The translations under genes and the position numbers were made by a program. This document shows positions 63,087 to 64,000 of a DNA stretch of 64,000 nt, piece by piece; position 1 is the first letter of the stretch, and every line of letters begins with the position of its first letter. The notes beneath the pieces were generated by a model, which was given only the letters and a program-made list of their open reading frames with translations, ran no database searches and was not told the DNA's origin. Origin of the DNA: Roseibium sediminicola (lineage in GTDB: Bacteria > Pseudomonadota > Alphaproteobacteria > Rhizobiales > Stappiaceae); assembly GCF_023156505.1 (NCBI RefSeq), contig NZ_JALNMJ010000001.1, positions 310,001 to 374,000 on the forward strand. The letters are read 5' to 3'.

Positions 63087-64000
63087 TCAGTTGACGAAAT
63101 AGAACTCTTTTCTCAGCGCGGAATTGTGCCACGGCGACTGGGTGCCGCCGGTGGCGGCGTAAACGTCCGCCTTGACCCGTTTCATCATGATCTCGATTTC
63201 CAGGCCCGGGGTTTCGATGTGTTTCAGCAGTGCGGCGGTGAACGGGCTGTTGTCCTCGTCGCCATCCAGCGCGACCTCGCCGGGCGCCGTCGCGAACCCG
63301 ATCAGAACATTGCCGCCGCCCGCTTCGGGCGCCGCCAGGCCGCGCCCGACATAACCGCTCCTGCTGGTGCCCAATCCGCGGAACCTGCGCGCCAGCGGAT
63401 TGTCCCGGCAGGCATCCAGCAGCGCTATCGACAAGCGCCCCGGCGCGTTCATGTAGTTGAGGATGGTACCAAGTTCGATGGTTTCGAAATCGACCGCCGT
63501 GGCGTCTTCAAGCTTGGCGTCGACCGGGATCAGATAGTTCTTGCCGCCCATCTGCATGGCGTGGCCGGCATAGAAGAACAACGCCACATCGGCCCCCTGA
63601 ATGGCGCGCACATAGGAGCGAACCGTGCCTTCCATTGCCACCTTGTCCTGATCCAGTCCGACGATCACGGTGAAACCGAGGCGTTTCAGGGTCTGTGTCA
63701 GTCTTGTGGCATCGTTTTTGGGATTGGGCAGCAGCGGCGCGTGCCGGTAGTCTGAGTTGCCCATCACCAGCGCGACCCGCTTGCCGGGCGGCAGGGAGTT
63801 CAAATCCGGCAGGTTCGGGGTCTCGTCCGGGGGCTGGATGTCCACGACTTTCCCCGGATCTTCCGGACCGATCGTCGGAATGTCCGCCGGGTCGTTGGTG
63901 CGGGTGGCCGCAGCCTCCAGGTAGCGTCCATAGGCCCAGCCCCGCATCCCGTTGCCCAGTTCCACCTCGATCCAGGCGCCCCGCTGGGCCAACATGGAGA
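63087..64000 (-). CDS. Caspase-fold protein with SH3-like domain, partial
   Basis: A peptidase C14-like protein whose N-terminal part runs off the right edge. The visible 300+ residues begin within an SH3-like domain (GAWIEVELGNGMRGWAYG), then a Pro/Asp linker, then the caspase domain. Catalytic His is in FFYAGHAMQ and catalytic Cys in LLDACRDNP. It therefore looks catalytically competent. Role unknown; bacterial relatives include orthocaspases or signalling proteases. Confidence 0.88.
   Translation of the reverse strand, partial: SMLAQRGAWIEVELGNGMRGWAYGRYLEAAATRTNDPADIPTIGPEDPGKVVDIQPPDETPNLPDLNSLPPGKRVALVMGNSDYRHAPLLPNPKNDATRLTQTLKRLGFTVIVGLDQDKVAMEGTVRSYVRAIQGADVALFFYAGHAMQMGGKNYLIPVDAKLEDATAVDFETIELGTILNYMNAPGRLSIALLDACRDNPLARRFRGLGTSRSGYVGRGLAAPEAGGGNVLIGFATAPGEVALDGDEDNSPFTAALLKHIETPGLEIEIMMKRVKADVYAATGGTQSPWHNSALRKEFYFVN

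Noticed and set aside
1-64000. CRISPR arrays, tRNA or rRNA genes, integrases and insertion sequences
   Set aside because: No regularly spaced repeats, cloverleaf-like genes, rRNA segments or transposase/integrase motifs were recognised by eye; covariance-model searches were not possible.

Overview
The window is high-GC, densely coded DNA from an alphaproteobacterium, most likely the order Hyphomicrobiales and possibly the marine Stappiaceae (Roseibium/Labrenzia type). This placement is inferred from gene content: nadABC with a NadQ-type Nudix/winged-helix regulator, separate glyQ and glyS, a TRAP-type malonate operon, btaAB betaine-lipid genes, a TIGR02301-type protein, and two families of rhizobial-style intergenic palindromes. 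No species-level marker such as rRNA is present. I see no rRNA, tRNA, CRISPR array, insertion sequence or prophage.

Layout, left to right. 1-4.8 kb: an operator-rich left edge, a family-4-like uracil-DNA glycosylase, a tandem PilZ protein, an SppA-type protease and a MATE exporter. 5-14 kb: glyQ and glyS, separated by lemA, a DUF2207 protein, gltS and a reverse-strand GGDEF-EAL protein. 14-17 kb: a small accessory patch with an antitoxin/Doc pair, an MFS carrier and an AT-rich orphan gene. 17.4-21 kb: nadA-nadB-nadC behind a palindromic operator that overlaps its -10 box. 21-27 kb: hupE, a GlxA-type AraC regulator and a metallophore-type ABC importer translationally coupled to a methyltransferase. 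27-33.6 kb: a complete malonate module (matR, TRAP matPQM, matA, matB) with the TTGTATACAA operator.

33.7-41.8 kb: YqhA-family membrane protein, SleB-type wall hydrolase, then a minus-strand cluster (YgfZ, HD protein, tyrosine phosphatase, NadQ), a dihydroorotase-like gene and an L,D-transpeptidase. 42-44 kb: btaA-btaB behind a Pho-box-like triplet repeat. 44-54.5 kb: a LysR regulator divergent from a nine-kb operon encoding a polyamine-type ABC importer, a class III aminotransferase, a BKACE enzyme, a GNAT, an acetylpolyamine amidohydrolase, an FAD oxidase and a RidA protein. 54.7-57.3 kb: a DUF2783 protein with an aromatic-ring-type flavin monooxygenase and a divergent LuxR regulator. 57-64 kb: ordinary chromosomal genes, including a LysE-type exporter, TIGR02301, Nudix, HMCES/YedK, a TPR methyltransferase and a caspase-fold protein cut by the right edge.

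The most notable items are the 45.2-54.5 kb operon, which looks like an uncharacterised route for acetylated polyamines or diamines, and the pairing of NadQ with the nadA operator. Others are the short antitoxin overlapping doc, a dihydroorotase with a substituted metal ligand, and the AT-rich orphan at 16-17 kb.
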